A DNA stretch of 64,000 bases from Stigmatella aurantiaca DW4/3-1 (GCF_000165485.1 NC_014623.1:9194893-9258892); one strand, 5' to 3'. Numbered from the stretch's first letter, positions 1 through 9,258 are shown. The notes: a model not told the origin generated them from the sequence alone. Made by a program: numbers and translations.

Positions 1-1
1 C

Positions 2-1024
2 GCCATGACGTTCGGAGAAGACCTGGGCTGGGGCAGCAGCGTCCAGGAGTCCGAGGCCATCCTCGACCGCTACATCGAGCTGGGCGGCAACTTCATCGAC
101 ACCGCGAACCTCTACACGAAGGGCCATTCCGAGAAGATCATCGGTGACCGCGTGGGCCATGACCGCGCGAAGCGCGACCGGCTCGTCATCGCGACGAAGT
201 TCAGCGGGAACATGCACGTCGGCGATCCGAACGGCGGCGGCTCGGGCCGCAAATCGATCATCGAGGCCTGCGAGCAGTCGCTGAGGCGTCTGCGCACCGA
301 CTACATCGACCTCTACTGGCTGCACAACTGGGACGCGCTCACGCCCATCGAGGAGACGATGGCCACGCTGCATGACCTCGTGAGCTCGGGCAAGGTGCGC
401 TACATCGGTGTCTCGGACACGCCCGCGTGGAAGACGACGCAGGCGCAGATGCTCGCGCTCTTTCGGGGCTGGGCGCCGTTCATCGCCCTGCAGATCGAGT
501 ACTCCCTCCTCGAGCGCACCGTGGAAGGCGAGCTCATTCCGATGGCCAAGGAGCTGGGGCTCGGCGTCACGCCATGGTCGCCGCTCAAGGGCGGCATCCT
601 CAGCGGCAAGTACACGCGCGCGAACGCCGGCTCGGTGAAGATGGACCGCAACTGGGCCGCGAGCCTCCTCGATGACGGAAAGACCTATGGCCTCATCGAC
701 GAGTTGCAGCGAATCGCGGCCGAACTCGACACGACCGTCGCGCGCGTCGCACTCGCGTGGGTGCAAACACGGCCCGCGGTCGCGTCGACGATCATCGGCG
801 CTCGCTCGCTCGCGCAGTTCGACGACAACGTGAAGGCCCTCGATGTCCAGCTGAAGCCCGAGCAGACCGCGGCCCTCGACAAGCTCACCGAGCCGGTGCT
901 GCCCTTCCCTTGCGGCCTGCTCGATCTGGTGCGCATGGGCCACGCGGGTGGCACCACCATCAACGGAAAGCCCTCGCAGCTTCTCCCTGCGTTTGGCCTC
1001 TCGAAGAAGGGCGATCACTACTGA
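2..1024 (+). CDS. Aldo/keto reductase, 5' end outside window
   Basis: NAD(P)H-dependent oxidoreductase of the aldo/keto reductase family, expected to be a cytosolic TIM barrel reducing aldehydes or ketones. The reading frame is open to the window edge. The first visible residues, MTFGEDLGWG, are the segment that usually follows the first beta strand in this family, so the true start lies upstream and roughly the first 15-20 residues are missing. Counting the ATG at base 5 as residue 1, the catalytic tetrad is visible: Asp32 and Tyr37 (in IDTANLY), Lys65 (IATKFSG) and His107 (YWLHNWD). The cofactor-binding end (IIGARSLAQFDDN) is present and the C-terminus looks complete. The substrate cannot be told from the sequence. 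Confidence 0.9.
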   Translation, partial: AMTFGEDLGWGSSVQESEAILDRYIELGGNFIDTANLYTKGHSEKIIGDRVGHDRAKRDRLVIATKFSGNMHVGDPNGGGSGRKSIIEACEQSLRRLRTDYIDLYWLHNWDALTPIEETMATLHDLVSSGKVRYIGVSDTPAWKTTQAQMLALFRGWAPFIALQIEYSLLERTVEGELIPMAKELGLGVTPWSPLKGGILSGKYTRANAGSVKMDRNWAASLLDDGKTYGLIDELQRIAAELDTTVARVALAWVQTRPAVASTIIGARSLAQFDDNVKALDVQLKPEQTAALDKLTEPVLPFPCGLLDLVRMGHAGGTTINGKPSQLLPAFGLSKKGDHY

Positions 1025-1424
1025 GTGGCTGGCCGTCCTGGCGGCGAGGTGAGGGCCGCTGAGGCGAGCCCCACCGTCCTGAGGTCCTGGGCGTTCCGCA
1101 CCTCGGATCATGGGACGGGGGGATCTCCCAGGCCCCCTCGGACCCGCTCTGCCCTCGGCAGCGTCTCACTGAGCCGCCGGATGGCTTTCAGGTCGCGTTC
1201 GTCGAGCGGGGAGTCCCAGACCAGCCATTTGGTGGCGGCAATCGAAACCGCCTCAAATCCTGTCCACCCCGTCGCGGAAGATGGCCGCGCCACTTTGCCA
1301 TCGATTCCACGGGCACCTGCCTAGGGCTTGTCTGCCCGTTCATGGTTCCGGCATGGGGCTCCCGCTCCATCACATCCGTTATCCAGCGCCTCTCTCCAAC
1401 AGTCGTCTCCCCAAGGAGTCTTGA
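1025..1424. other. Intergenic gap, no convincing gene
   Basis: A 400-base stretch between the reductase stop and the next start. It contains only short open frames on both strands, such as a 61-codon minus-strand frame at 1108-1293, with no recognisable domain and no good ribosome-binding site. AAGGAG at 1413-1418 belongs to the next gene. The stretch may hold worn-down gene remnants, but nothing in it could be identified. Confidence 0.5.
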
Positions 1425-2069
1425 ATGCACGGTCGAACCAGGAGCATCGCGCTGCGAACAGGTGTGTTGTGGGTCATGGGCTGTGGAAGCATGAGCTTCG
1501 CGGGAAGTTCCGGGCCCTTCGAATCTGTCGTGCAGGCCACCCTTCCACAACTGCATCCGCGCTGCGCGCAAGCATGCAGCCCTACGGGATCCTGTGACAC
1601 GCGCTGTGACTTGGTTCCCGGAGAGCCGGCGACATGTGGAGACATTGGCCGGTGTGCCACCGGGGATGTGGATGGAGACGGCGTTCTTCTTGGGCAGGAC
1701 AACTGTCCACGCGTCTTCAACCCCACTCAATCCGACTGCGACGGGGACGGGCGGGGCGACGCCTGCGAGACCGACCCCGGAACCTATGCCTTCAAAGCGC
1801 GCACCATGACGCTGTGCCACTTTGACGCGGACACGCACATCAGCGGAATCACTGTGGAACTCTATACCGCCGATGTGTACCAGGACACGAGCTGCCTCCA
1901 CCTGCCGGATCGTTACGGCAAACGAGAGGTGTCGAGCGTGCACTGCGGTTTCCACAGTGCGAGCACGTGCAAGAGCCGCGTGGCCCAGCGAGTTCAGGAG
2001 CTGGCAGCTCAGGGGTATCAGCCCATCACGGACTCGGATCAGGACATGTGTCCCCAGCCCCGCCTCTGA
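1425..2069 (+). CDS. Small secreted protein with thrombospondin type 3 (calcium-binding) motif
   Basis: A 214-residue protein with AAGGAG seven bases before its ATG. The N-terminus is basic and then moderately hydrophobic (residues 10-27) and includes VMGC, so it could be an exported protein or an atypical lipoprotein. Around residues 80-115 the pattern DVDGDGV, DNCP, NPTQ, DCDGDGRGDACE is the thrombospondin type 3 repeat, an Asp-rich calcium-binding motif common in secreted myxobacterial proteins. The C-terminal 90 residues are Cys-rich (about six cysteines) and match no family I recognise. The many cysteines suggest disulfides outside the cytoplasm. It stands alone: the next gene on either side is a remnant or in opposite orientation. 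Function unknown. Confidence 0.75.
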   Translation: MHGRTRSIALRTGVLWVMGCGSMSFAGSSGPFESVVQATLPQLHPRCAQACSPTGSCDTRCDLVPGEPATCGDIGRCATGDVDGDGVLLGQDNCPRVFNPTQSDCDGDGRGDACETDPGTYAFKARTMTLCHFDADTHISGITVELYTADVYQDTSCLHLPDRYGKREVSSVHCGFHSASTCKSRVAQRVQELAAQGYQPITDSDQDMCPQPRL

Positions 2070-2074
2070 CCGAG

Positions 2075-2411
2075 ACCGAGCGCTTGCCTTCGGCGAGCGT
2101 CTTCGACTCCTCCACGGAGGTGGGGACGCCCCGGCGCCACAGAGGTACTCGGTGCTGGCCAGCACCCCCTCCTGGAGCCGCAACACCACGTGCGAGAGCC
2201 AGGTTCCCCGGGGGAGTTCCTCCCCGAAGTGGACCGCCAGGTCCACGTTGTCCAGCGGCTCGCCCAGAGGGTTGCCGCTGAAGCTCGCGTGGACGCGCAG
2301 CAGGGGATAGGTGGTCCGCAACACCCCGAAGAGCGGGGCGAGCAGGTGCGGCGGGAGCCCGACGGGCATCACCACCCGCAACACGCCCGAGGGGGCCTGT
2401 TCCAGGTCCAT
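2075..2411 (-). pseudogene. LysR-type regulator fragment, frameshifted, no DNA-binding domain
   Basis: From the ATG-like position at 2411 the minus strand encodes about 90 residues typical of the start of a LysR effector-binding domain (SGVLRVVMPVGLPPH, then DLAVHFGEELP and LASTEYL). After about 2140 the frame becomes nonsense, but another frame resumes the LysR pattern (RRGVPTSVEES). A frameshift therefore separates the two pieces. The winged-helix domain that should precede is absent, with only about 65 bases before the neighbouring gene. The second half of the effector domain is also missing. Read as a decayed regulator that can no longer bind DNA. Confidence 0.7.
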
Positions 2412-2476
2412 GTTCTTGCCTCGCTGCCGGGAGTGTACCGGAGCGAGGTGCCGGGGTTGACGTGCCGGAGGGCAGC

Positions 2477-3529
2477 TCAGCGCGTGTAGCGCTCCGCTCT
2501 GAGCTGGTTGCCAGGCATGAAGAGCACCTGGCCCGTGTAGAGCAGGACCGCGGGCCTCAAATAGGAAGAAGGGGAGGAGGAGGGTTCCAACTGCCAGGCA
2601 TTCTGGGAAGGCGAGTACAGCGCCGCCTGTCCACTGTTGTTCGTGACCAGCACTTCGTTGGTGGTGAGCAGCGTCGCGCTGGAAGGCTGCGTGAAGGGAA
2701 GTGCAGGTCCCGCGTACCAGCGCTGATTGTACGGGTCATAGATGTCCACGGCGGTCGCTGCCTCGGAGGGGCCTTCCTGACTATTGCTCAAGACCATCAC
2801 GTGGCCTGAACCGAGCCGGATCGCCTGATGAGAGCCCCGGGGATGTGACAGCGTGCCCGCCGCCGTCCAGGTTCCCGTGGCGGGATCGTACAGCTCGGCC
2901 GATGCGATGGGCTGATAGTCCGACGTGTAACCCCCGGTGACCAGAACCTTGCCCGAGTAGAGCACCGTCGCGCGATGGAAGCTCCGGGCCGTCAGCATCT
3001 GTCCTGGCAGAAGGGTCCACGTCTCCGTGACGGGATCGAACTCCTCCACGCTCGACAGGGCGGTGGCCCGCGGCGGTAGGCCCGGGTAGTGATAGCCCCC
3101 CGTCACGAGGGCCCGGCCCGAGGGAAGCAACGTGATGGCCGGATCCATGCGGTAGACCTGAAACCCTTGCGTCAGGTAGGCCCATTGATCCGTCTCCGGC
3201 AAGTAGGTACTCAGCCTCACCTCGCCCCCCATCCGGCCTGGGGCCCTGGAGATGGCCAGCACCTTGCCTGAGGGGAACTCGGTCAGCATGGGGTTGTTGC
3301 ACATCCCGGGAGCGCACATGGGGCTCGTGATTCGCCATGTGTCCGTGTAGGGATTGTAGCGCTGCACGAATCCCAAACCGACGATCATGGCCTCCCCCGT
3401 GCCGCGGAGGCGCATGATCGCATCGGCGCCATAGGACATGGGCGCAGGGGACGTGGGAGACCACGTCCCGGCCTGAGCGTTGAGGGAAAGCAATCCTGCC
3501 AGTGCCAGAGCTGATTTGAAGCGCTTCAT
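2477..3529 (-). CDS. Secreted kelch-repeat beta-propeller protein
   Basis: A 350-residue exported protein. The ATG at 3529 is chosen because it opens a clean signal peptide (MKRFKSALALAGLLSLNAQA, cleavage after AQA) and has a G-rich ribosome-binding stretch just upstream; a longer frame begins at 3595 without such support. The mature part contains kelch motifs of the form tGGY...YDPatgtWt repeated about five to six times (for example VEEFDPVTETWTLLPG and AELYDPATGTWTAAG), enough for a single beta-propeller. Kelch propellers bind proteins or sugars, and some, such as galactose oxidase, carry a copper site, but no copper-oxidase residues are evident here. Monocistronic in appearance. The partner is unknown. 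Confidence 0.85.
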   Translation of the reverse strand: MKRFKSALALAGLLSLNAQAGTWSPTSPAPMSYGADAIMRLRGTGEAMIVGLGFVQRYNPYTDTWRITSPMCAPGMCNNPMLTEFPSGKVLAISRAPGRMGGEVRLSTYLPETDQWAYLTQGFQVYRMDPAITLLPSGRALVTGGYHYPGLPPRATALSSVEEFDPVTETWTLLPGQMLTARSFHRATVLYSGKVLVTGGYTSDYQPIASAELYDPATGTWTAAGTLSHPRGSHQAIRLGSGHVMVLSNSQEGPSEAATAVDIYDPYNQRWYAGPALPFTQPSSATLLTTNEVLVTNNSGQAALYSPSQNAWQLEPSSSPSSYLRPAVLLYTGQVLFMPGNQLRAERYTR

Positions 3530-3649
3530 GATGGGACCCCCCATGACCCTGCAATGACTTGCAGGAGCGTGCTCGCGCTCAGCGGTCAAAGGCAATCCCT
3601 CTTCAGTCCCAGTGACAGGCCGCGAACCTTGCTGACCGTTGAGAGGACC

Positions 3650-4837
3650 TCAGTCGAGCTGCTTCAGCAGCCGCTCGGCCTGCTCCTTCAGCTCCGGCGC
3701 CAGCGAGACCCCGCGCGACAACAGGGCCTGCGTCAGCTCCTTCGCCCGGGCCTTGTCGCCCAGTTGGGCAGACACCAGCGCCAGGTTGAGCTGGGGCTCG
3801 GGCTGCTCCGGCGCCCGGCGCAAGGCCTCCTCCAGCGCCTCCTGGGCCTGCTTCTGCACCTCGGGCCCCTCCATCCGCGTCAGCAGCAGCAGGCCCAGGT
3901 TGTTGGCCGGCCCCCAGTCCTGCGGGTCCAGCTTCATGGCCGAGCGCCACGCCGCCACCGCCGCCTTCAGGTCGGGGGGCTCCTGGGTCTCGTAGATCAT
4001 CGCCTCCACCGAGCGGCTCAGCGAGGTGGCCTGGCCGCGCTCGGAGAGCTTGCGGCACAGCGCGAGCGCCTCGGGGAAGTTGCGCTGCGCCATCCGGAAG
4101 CGCGCCAGGTTGCTCAGCGCCGACGGGTGGTCTGGCTGGACACGCGCCAGCGTCTCCGCCGCTTCCACCGCGCCCGGGAAATCCCCCTTGCCCGCCAGCA
4201 CGTTGCTCAGGGCCTTCAAGAGGTGGGGCTCGTCCGGGGCCACCTTCAACCCCTGGCGCAGGATGTCCTCGGCCGCCTCCAGCTCTCCGCCCGCCTGCAA
4301 GGCGATGGCGAAGACGAGGTACGAGGGCACGTGCCCGGGGTTGAGCCGCAGCGACTGCTCCAGGTGCTGGAACGCTTCCTTCAGCCGCGCCAGGGCAAAC
4401 AGGACCCGCGCCAGTTGGAAGTGGTAGACCGCTCCCCCTGGCTCGAGTTGGACGGCGCGCTCCAAGGCCGCGCACGCCGCAGTGTTGTCCCCGGCCTCGG
4501 CCAGCAGGAAGCCCAGTCCGTAGAAGGCCTCCGCGCGCGGCGGCTGAGACTGCGTCAGCTTGCTGTAGAGCGCCTGGGCTGGACCCGCCTCACCCCGCTG
4601 CATGAGCAGCGAGGCACGCACCAGCCCCACGTCCACCTCGTCCTCGGCGCTTCCCCCCGCGGCCTTCTGCAGGTAGGACTCCGCCTTGGCCGCCTCTCCG
4701 TCCAGCACCGCCAGCTTCGCCAGCGCAATCAGCGCCCGCCGGTCGGCGGGATTGCGCCGGAAGGCCCCTTCGGCCTCCTCCCGCGCTTGCTGCACATCAC
4801 CCGACTTGAGAAGTGCCTCGAAACGCGGAGTGCTCAT
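3650..4837 (-). CDS. Tetratricopeptide repeat protein
   Basis: A 395-residue soluble protein built almost entirely of TPR units. Repeats are visible throughout, for example AFYGLGFLLAEAGDNTAA at about 110 and HLLKALSNVLAGKGDFPG at about 210. There is no signal peptide or membrane segment, so it is probably a cytoplasmic scaffold. It starts 29 bases after the end of the repetitive toxin-like gene on the same strand and is probably cotranscribed with it, which would fit a chaperone or adaptor role for that product. That link is inference. The partner protein is unknown. Confidence 0.85.
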   Translation of the reverse strand: MSTPRFEALLKSGDVQQAREEAEGAFRRNPADRRALIALAKLAVLDGEAAKAESYLQKAAGGSAEDEVDVGLVRASLLMQRGEAGPAQALYSKLTQSQPPRAEAFYGLGFLLAEAGDNTAACAALERAVQLEPGGAVYHFQLARVLFALARLKEAFQHLEQSLRLNPGHVPSYLVFAIALQAGGELEAAEDILRQGLKVAPDEPHLLKALSNVLAGKGDFPGAVEAAETLARVQPDHPSALSNLARFRMAQRNFPEALALCRKLSERGQATSLSRSVEAMIYETQEPPDLKAAVAAWRSAMKLDPQDWGPANNLGLLLLTRMEGPEVQKQAQEALEEALRRAPEQPEPQLNLALVSAQLGDKARAKELTQALLSRGVSLAPELKEQAERLLKQLD

Positions 4838-4866
4838 CCGAACCCGCTGGGGAAGCTCTTCGCGGC

Positions 4867-5814
4867 CTAGAAGAGCTTCTTGAAGAAGTTACCGATCGAC
4901 TTGCCCACGTCCTTGATGACCTCGATCGGCTTGCTGACGACGTTCTTGACCGCGTCGGCAATCTTGCCGAAGTTGATGTCGACGTCGAAGCCAATCTTGA
5001 AGCCGATGCCCAGCGCCGCGCCCAGTTCGAAGCGGGCCTTGAAGCGGCCCTTCTCCAGGCTGGCCTCCGCACGGCCGGACACACCCACACCGGCCCAGGC
5101 CTCCGCCTTCACGCCCGCGCCGCCGAACTCGCCCAGCGACACCGCCGCCCGGCCTCCGACCTTGGCGCCCGCGAAGGCCTCGCCGCCCACCTGCGCCTTG
5201 TACACGCCGTTGAGCGGATCAATCGTCAGCTCGCCGTTGGCCTTGGCCTGGACGCCCACATAGCCCTTGCCCTCGGCCTCCGCCTTCAGGATGCCCAGGT
5301 CCACCTGCGCCCGGCCCTCGGCCTCCACCAGCGTGGCTTCCGCCTTCACCTCGCCGCGCGCGCGCAGGGCCCCGCCCTCGATGCCCACCGAGCCGCTGCC
5401 GCTCACGTCCGCCTCGAGCACCGCCACCCGGCCCCAGGCCGACGCCCGGCCGCTCGGATCCGAGACGCTGCCCTCGGCGCTGAACACCGAAGCACTCGCC
5501 TCGAAGTTGCCCTCCTTGGTGATGGCGGGCAGGTTGCGCAGCGCGGTGCCCAGCAGGCCCGCGGCGCCCTTGTCCCCCAGCTTCGGGGTGAACATGTCCC
5601 GCTCGGTGCTGCCCGTCTTGCTGAACGTCCGCGTGCTCTCCCCGCTGCGCTCGAAGTGGCTGTCCACGTCGTTCGGCAGGCGCGCCAGCGCCCGGTCCAC
5701 GACATTGGGGGGAGCGGGCTTCGCGGGCGTGGCCGGCGTCGCGGCCGGCTTGTCCTGCGTGACAGAACGGTTCGCCAGACCAGGGCCAGAGGAGTTCGTG
5801 GAACGAACGGACAT
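4867..5814 (-). CDS. Ala/Gly-rich repetitive protein with cationic amphipathic C-terminus
   Basis: A 315-residue protein with GAGG nine bases before its ATG. Residues 1-40 are low-complexity (Thr, Ala, Pro). Residues 95-270 are an alternating pattern rich in Ala, Gly, Glu and Val (units such as ARGEVKAEA, AEAEGKGYVGV, AGVGVSGRAEA), which suggests repeated beta strands like those of pre-toxin segments in bacterial polymorphic toxins. The last 45 residues change character: a hydrophobic stretch (ALGIGFKIGFDVDI) and then a basic amphipathic helix ending SIGNFFKKLF. No signal peptide is seen and no catalytic toxin domain is recognised. The following TPR gene is close enough for an operon. A membrane-active effector is possible but unproven. 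Confidence 0.65.
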   Translation of the reverse strand: MSVRSTNSSGPGLANRSVTQDKPAATPATPAKPAPPNVVDRALARLPNDVDSHFERSGESTRTFSKTGSTERDMFTPKLGDKGAAGLLGTALRNLPAITKEGNFEASASVFSAEGSVSDPSGRASAWGRVAVLEADVSGSGSVGIEGGALRARGEVKAEATLVEAEGRAQVDLGILKAEAEGKGYVGVQAKANGELTIDPLNGVYKAQVGGEAFAGAKVGGRAAVSLGEFGGAGVKAEAWAGVGVSGRAEASLEKGRFKARFELGAALGIGFKIGFDVDINFGKIADAVKNVVSKPIEVIKDVGKSIGNFFKKLF

Positions 5815-5930
5815 GACAACAACCTCATTCGGAAGAGAGTCTTGATCCGGTTATCGCCGCCAAGCGAAGCCAGGTTGCGTGAGCCTACAAGATTCCGCGA
5901 TCAGCCCCGCAGCTTCTCACTTCCTGAGAG

Positions 5931-6431
5931 TCACAGGCGCGCGGAGAACCACCGGACGACGAACTGCGCGGCCACGGCCATGAACAGGAGGGCGCCCCCC
6001 ACCCCTGCCCGGAGGAAGTCCAGGGGGTGGGCCCCCGGCTCCAGCACGGATTCGGTCGGATCCCCTGGGTTGTAGAAGACCCGGAGTTCCTGGCCGGGGG
6101 GATAGCGCGCCAGAACGGCCTGGGAGCGCGCCTCGCTGCCCGTCGCGGTGGGGCTGACGCGGACACGGGTCGAGCCGATGAGCACCCGGCCCACGGTGTA
6201 CTCGTAGTGAACCAGGGCCTCATAGAGGAGGCGGGTTCCCCCACCCTCCTCCGAAGGCACCTTGCGAAGGTGCTGCAGTTCCTCCGTGGAGATGACCTTG
6301 CCCGGAGCGGTGGGCCAGCGCCGCGTGCGCGACGCCCGCCAGACTTCCTTCAACCCCACCACCAGAAAGACCGTGCCCACGGCCGCGAGCAGCGCACAGA
6401 GGACGTGGATGAAGCCCCAAAGCAGACGCAC
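5931..6431 (-). CDS. DUF3592 membrane protein
   Basis: A 166-residue protein with a GTG start; no better in-frame start exists. Two membrane helices, at about residues 5-27 and 140-160, flank a soluble beta-rich region. The middle contains WPTAPGKVIST, then YEYTVGRVLIGS and later RYPPGQELRVFYNPGDPTESVLEPG, the hallmark pattern of DUF3592 (conserved YNP.dP..s.L). The biochemical role of this family is not established. It lies just downstream of the uracil-DNA glycosylase gene on the same strand, with about 60 bases between, and may share its transcript. Confidence 0.85.
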   Translation of the reverse strand: MRLLWGFIHVLCALLAAVGTVFLVVGLKEVWRASRTRRWPTAPGKVISTEELQHLRKVPSEEGGGTRLLYEALVHYEYTVGRVLIGSTRVRVSPTATGSEARSQAVLARYPPGQELRVFYNPGDPTESVLEPGAHPLDFLRAGVGGALLFMAVAAQFVVRWFSARL

Positions 6432-6492
6432 GCGGCAAGGCTAGCAGACGCCAGCGGCCCCGCGGCCCCTGGAAGCGCGAGACGCGGGGGGC

Positions 6493-7167
6493 TCACCCCG
6501 GCAGGCGCCAATCGATGGGCTCCCGCCCCCGCGCGACGAGCGCTTCATTGATGCGGCTGAACGGACGGCTGCCGAAGAACCCCTGAGAGGCCGACAGCGG
6601 CGACGGGTGCGCCGCCTCGAGGATGGCATGCCGCTTCGTGTCGATGAGCTTCTTCTTCTTGCGCGCGTAGCCTCCCCACAAGACGAACACCACCGGCTCC
6701 GGCCTCGCGCTCACCGCCTGGATGACCGCGTCCGTGAACTCCTCCCAGCCGTGCGCCGCATGGCTGTTGGGGGTGCCTGCCCGCACCGTCAGCACCGCGT
6801 TCAGGAGCAGCACCCCCTGCTCCGCCCAGGACACCAGCGAGCCCCCCATGGCCGGGGGCAGCCCCAGGTCGCTCTGAAGCTCCTTGAAGATGTTCAACAA
6901 GGAGGGCGGCAACCTCACCCCCGGACGAACCGAGAAGGCCAGGCCGTGCGCCTGCCCCGGCCCATGGTAGGGGTCCTGCCCCAGGATGAGCACCCGCACG
7001 CGCTCGGGCGGCGTCAGCTGGAACGCCGAGAACAGCTCCTCCTCGGGCGGGTAGATGGTGGCCTCCCCCCGCTCCTGGTCCACGAAGCGCTCCAGCGCCT
7101 CGGCCGAGGGCGCCTCCAGCGCCCCCTTGAGTTCCTGCTTCCACCCTTCTGGCAACCGTTCCCACAT
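6493..7167 (-). CDS. ung: Uracil-DNA glycosylase (family 1)
   Basis: Removes uracil from DNA as the first step of base excision repair, in the cytoplasm. The 224-residue length is normal for Ung. Hallmark motifs are intact: GQDPYHG with catalytic Asp65, the uracil-recognising Asn123 in LLLNAVLTV, and the HPSPLSA loop beginning at His187 followed by GFFGSRPFS. The start is well supported by the G-rich ribosome-binding sequence GGAGGGAGGA directly upstream. It is divergent from the CpaF-like gene, with 138 bases between the two starts. Confidence 0.97.
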   Translation of the reverse strand: MWERLPEGWKQELKGALEAPSAEALERFVDQERGEATIYPPEEELFSAFQLTPPERVRVLILGQDPYHGPGQAHGLAFSVRPGVRLPPSLLNIFKELQSDLGLPPAMGGSLVSWAEQGVLLLNAVLTVRAGTPNSHAAHGWEEFTDAVIQAVSARPEPVVFVLWGGYARKKKKLIDTKRHAILEAAHPSPLSASQGFFGSRPFSRINEALVARGREPIDWRLPG

Positions 7168-7305
7168 GAATCCTCCCTCCTGCGTCCTATACCATCATAC
7201 CCACGTCCTGGGTTGGATCGGAAAATGGTCGCCTGCCCTCCCACCTGGAAGCCTCCTGCCAGATGTTGGGTTCATGGCACGGCTCGCGCTAGCCTGCGTC
7301 CTGCC

Positions 7306-9060
7306 ATGTCCATGTACAATGAGTCCCTCCGCGCCTTTCTCAAGCCGGTCCTCCCGTACTTGGATGATCCCTCTGTCTCGGAGATCATGATCAACGGTCC
7401 GGCTGACGTCTGGATCGAGCGCAAGGGCAAGCTCTCCAAGACCGACGCCTCCTTCTCGGAGGAGGGGCTCATCGGTGCCGCGCGCAACATGGCCCAGTTC
7501 GTCGGCCGGCTCCTGAACGACGAGCGCCCCCGGCTCGATGCGCGCCTGCCCGATGGCAGCCGCATCCACGTCGTCATCCCGCCCATCGCCCGGCGCGGCA
7601 CCACCATCTCCATCCGCAAGTTCTTCCGGGAAAAGCTGAACATCGATGCCCTCATCAAATACCAGTCGCTGACGCCGCCGATGGCGCGGCTCATCGACGC
7701 GGGCATCCACACCAAGCTCAACATGCTGGTGTCCGGCGGCACCGGCTCGGGCAAGACGACCCTGCTCAACATCGTCTCCGGCCTCATCCCCGACGATGAG
7801 CGCATCCTCACCATCGAGGACTCGGCGGAGCTTCAGCTCAACCAGTCCCACCTGGTCTCCTTCGAGAGCCGCCCCCCGGACAAGTTCGGCAAGGGCGGCG
7901 TGGACATGGGCGACCTCCTGCACTCGGCGCTGCGTCTGCGCCCCGACCGCATCGTGGTGGGCGAGGTGCGCGGCGGCGAGGCGTTCTACTTGATGCAGGC
8001 GATGAACACCGGCCACGGCGGCTCCCTGGCCACCTGCCACGCCAACACCCCCACCGACACCCTGCGGCGCATCGAGTCGCTGTGCCTCATGTCCGCCGTG
8101 GAATTGCCCATGGTGGCCGTGCGCGCCCAGGTGGCCAGCGCCATCAACTTCATCATCTGCTGCGAGCGCCTCCACGACGGCAGCCGCAAGACGATTGCCC
8201 TCTCCGAGGTGCTCCCCCTCAACGAGAAGGGCGACTACCGCACCCAGGACATCTTCGTCTTCACCCCCGTCACCAAGGACGAAGAGGGCCACGTGCTGGG
8301 CTACCACGCCCCCACGGGCATCATCCCCACCTTCGTCTCCAAGGCCCGGGCCTACGGCTTCACGGACCTGGACGAGGCCTTCTTCGATCCGGCCACCTAC
8401 GGCGTGCCGCCCCCGCCCAGCTTCCAGGTCGGCTCCTCCTATGAGGTGCGCTGGGCCCCCTCGCTCAAGCACCGGGAACGGGGCCACCCCGACCCCTCCG
8501 AGTACAAGAAGCAATGGGCCGACTTCGAGCGCAAGCTCCAGGAGGACGCCCGCAACGGACAGGAGGGGAAGGCCTCGGCCTCCGTGCAGGTGCAGGTGCC
8601 CGCCGCCCGGCCCGCCGCCTCCGCCCGTCCTCCAGCCCCTCCCGTGCAAGCCCGCGCCCCCGCGCGCCCCCCGCCGCCGCCCGTCTCGGACGACGACAAG
8701 ACGCCCCCGCCCACCCGGAACCCCTTCGCCCAAGGGGCGGATGACGATCTGAGCGCCCCTTCTGACTTTCCCACCCATACCGGCTTGCCGCCCCAGGATG
8801 AGCCCAAGGTGGAGGTCTCGGAGGACCTGCTCGCCGAGGCCACCGTGCAGCCTCCCCGCCGGCCCGCGCCCGGGGTGGCCGCGCCGAAGCCGGGCGCCAG
8901 TGCCCTCCCGGTCCTGCGCCCCAACGCCTCGCAGCCCCCCCGGCGCCCCGTGCCAGGGCGCTCCGCCGTCGAGGACGAGGACGAGGACATCAAGACCGAG
9001 GGACAGAACCCCGGCGAGAAGACGCAGATCCGCGCCACCCCCGAGCGGCCCCGCCGCTGA
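7306..9060 (+). CDS. CpaF/TadA-family secretion ATPase with long Pro-rich tail
   Basis: ATPase of the type II/IV secretion superfamily, CpaF/TadA branch. This family powers Tad pilus assembly or related export at the inner membrane. The ATG at 7306 (or 7312) is chosen because homology starts there (MSMYNESLRAFL); an open frame running upstream to 6607 is antisense to ung. Visible elements: an N-terminal domain (SEIMINGPADVWIE at about 25-38), Walker A SGGTGSGKT at 143-151, Walker B region RIVVGEVRGGEA at about 215-226 and the His box HGGSLATCHANTP at 237-249. The ATPase ends near residue 375. The remaining 200 residues are a low-complexity Pro/Ala/Asp tail not usual for the family. No other tad genes are adjacent, so the machine it serves is encoded elsewhere or it acts in a different process. 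Confidence 0.9.
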   Translation: MSMYNESLRAFLKPVLPYLDDPSVSEIMINGPADVWIERKGKLSKTDASFSEEGLIGAARNMAQFVGRLLNDERPRLDARLPDGSRIHVVIPPIARRGTTISIRKFFREKLNIDALIKYQSLTPPMARLIDAGIHTKLNMLVSGGTGSGKTTLLNIVSGLIPDDERILTIEDSAELQLNQSHLVSFESRPPDKFGKGGVDMGDLLHSALRLRPDRIVVGEVRGGEAFYLMQAMNTGHGGSLATCHANTPTDTLRRIESLCLMSAVELPMVAVRAQVASAINFIICCERLHDGSRKTIALSEVLPLNEKGDYRTQDIFVFTPVTKDEEGHVLGYHAPTGIIPTFVSKARAYGFTDLDEAFFDPATYGVPPPPSFQVGSSYEVRWAPSLKHRERGHPDPSEYKKQWADFERKLQEDARNGQEGKASASVQVQVPAARPAASARPPAPPVQARAPARPPPPPVSDDDKTPPPTRNPFAQGADDDLSAPSDFPTHTGLPPQDEPKVEVSEDLLAEATVQPPRRPAPGVAAPKPGASALPVLRPNASQPPRRPVPGRSAVEDEDEDIKTEGQNPGEKTQIRATPERPRR

Positions 9061-9258
9061 GCCGCTCTTTCGCTCTTCTCCCCTCCAGAGGCTCTTTCCT
9101 GGCCAGTACGTGGGCGATTGTCCCACCACCCTGATGGGCCAGTGGGTGCCGTGAGACCTGACGGAAGAAACGTCGCCGAAGCCTTACGAGGTGAAATGAT
9201 CGTGGGCGAGCCGTGAGGCGGCCTTGCTCAAGGGGCGGCATGAGGAGAAAGTCGCCCC

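Noticed and set aside
1108-1293. A 61-codon minus-strand frame in the first intergenic gap
   Set aside because: It has no ribosome-binding site, no recognisable family and no continuation upstream. It could be debris but cannot be supported as a gene.
6607-7305. Long N-terminal extension of the CpaF-like frame back to 6607
   Set aside because: It is antisense to ung, and family homology begins at 7306. The intervening text is a shadow.
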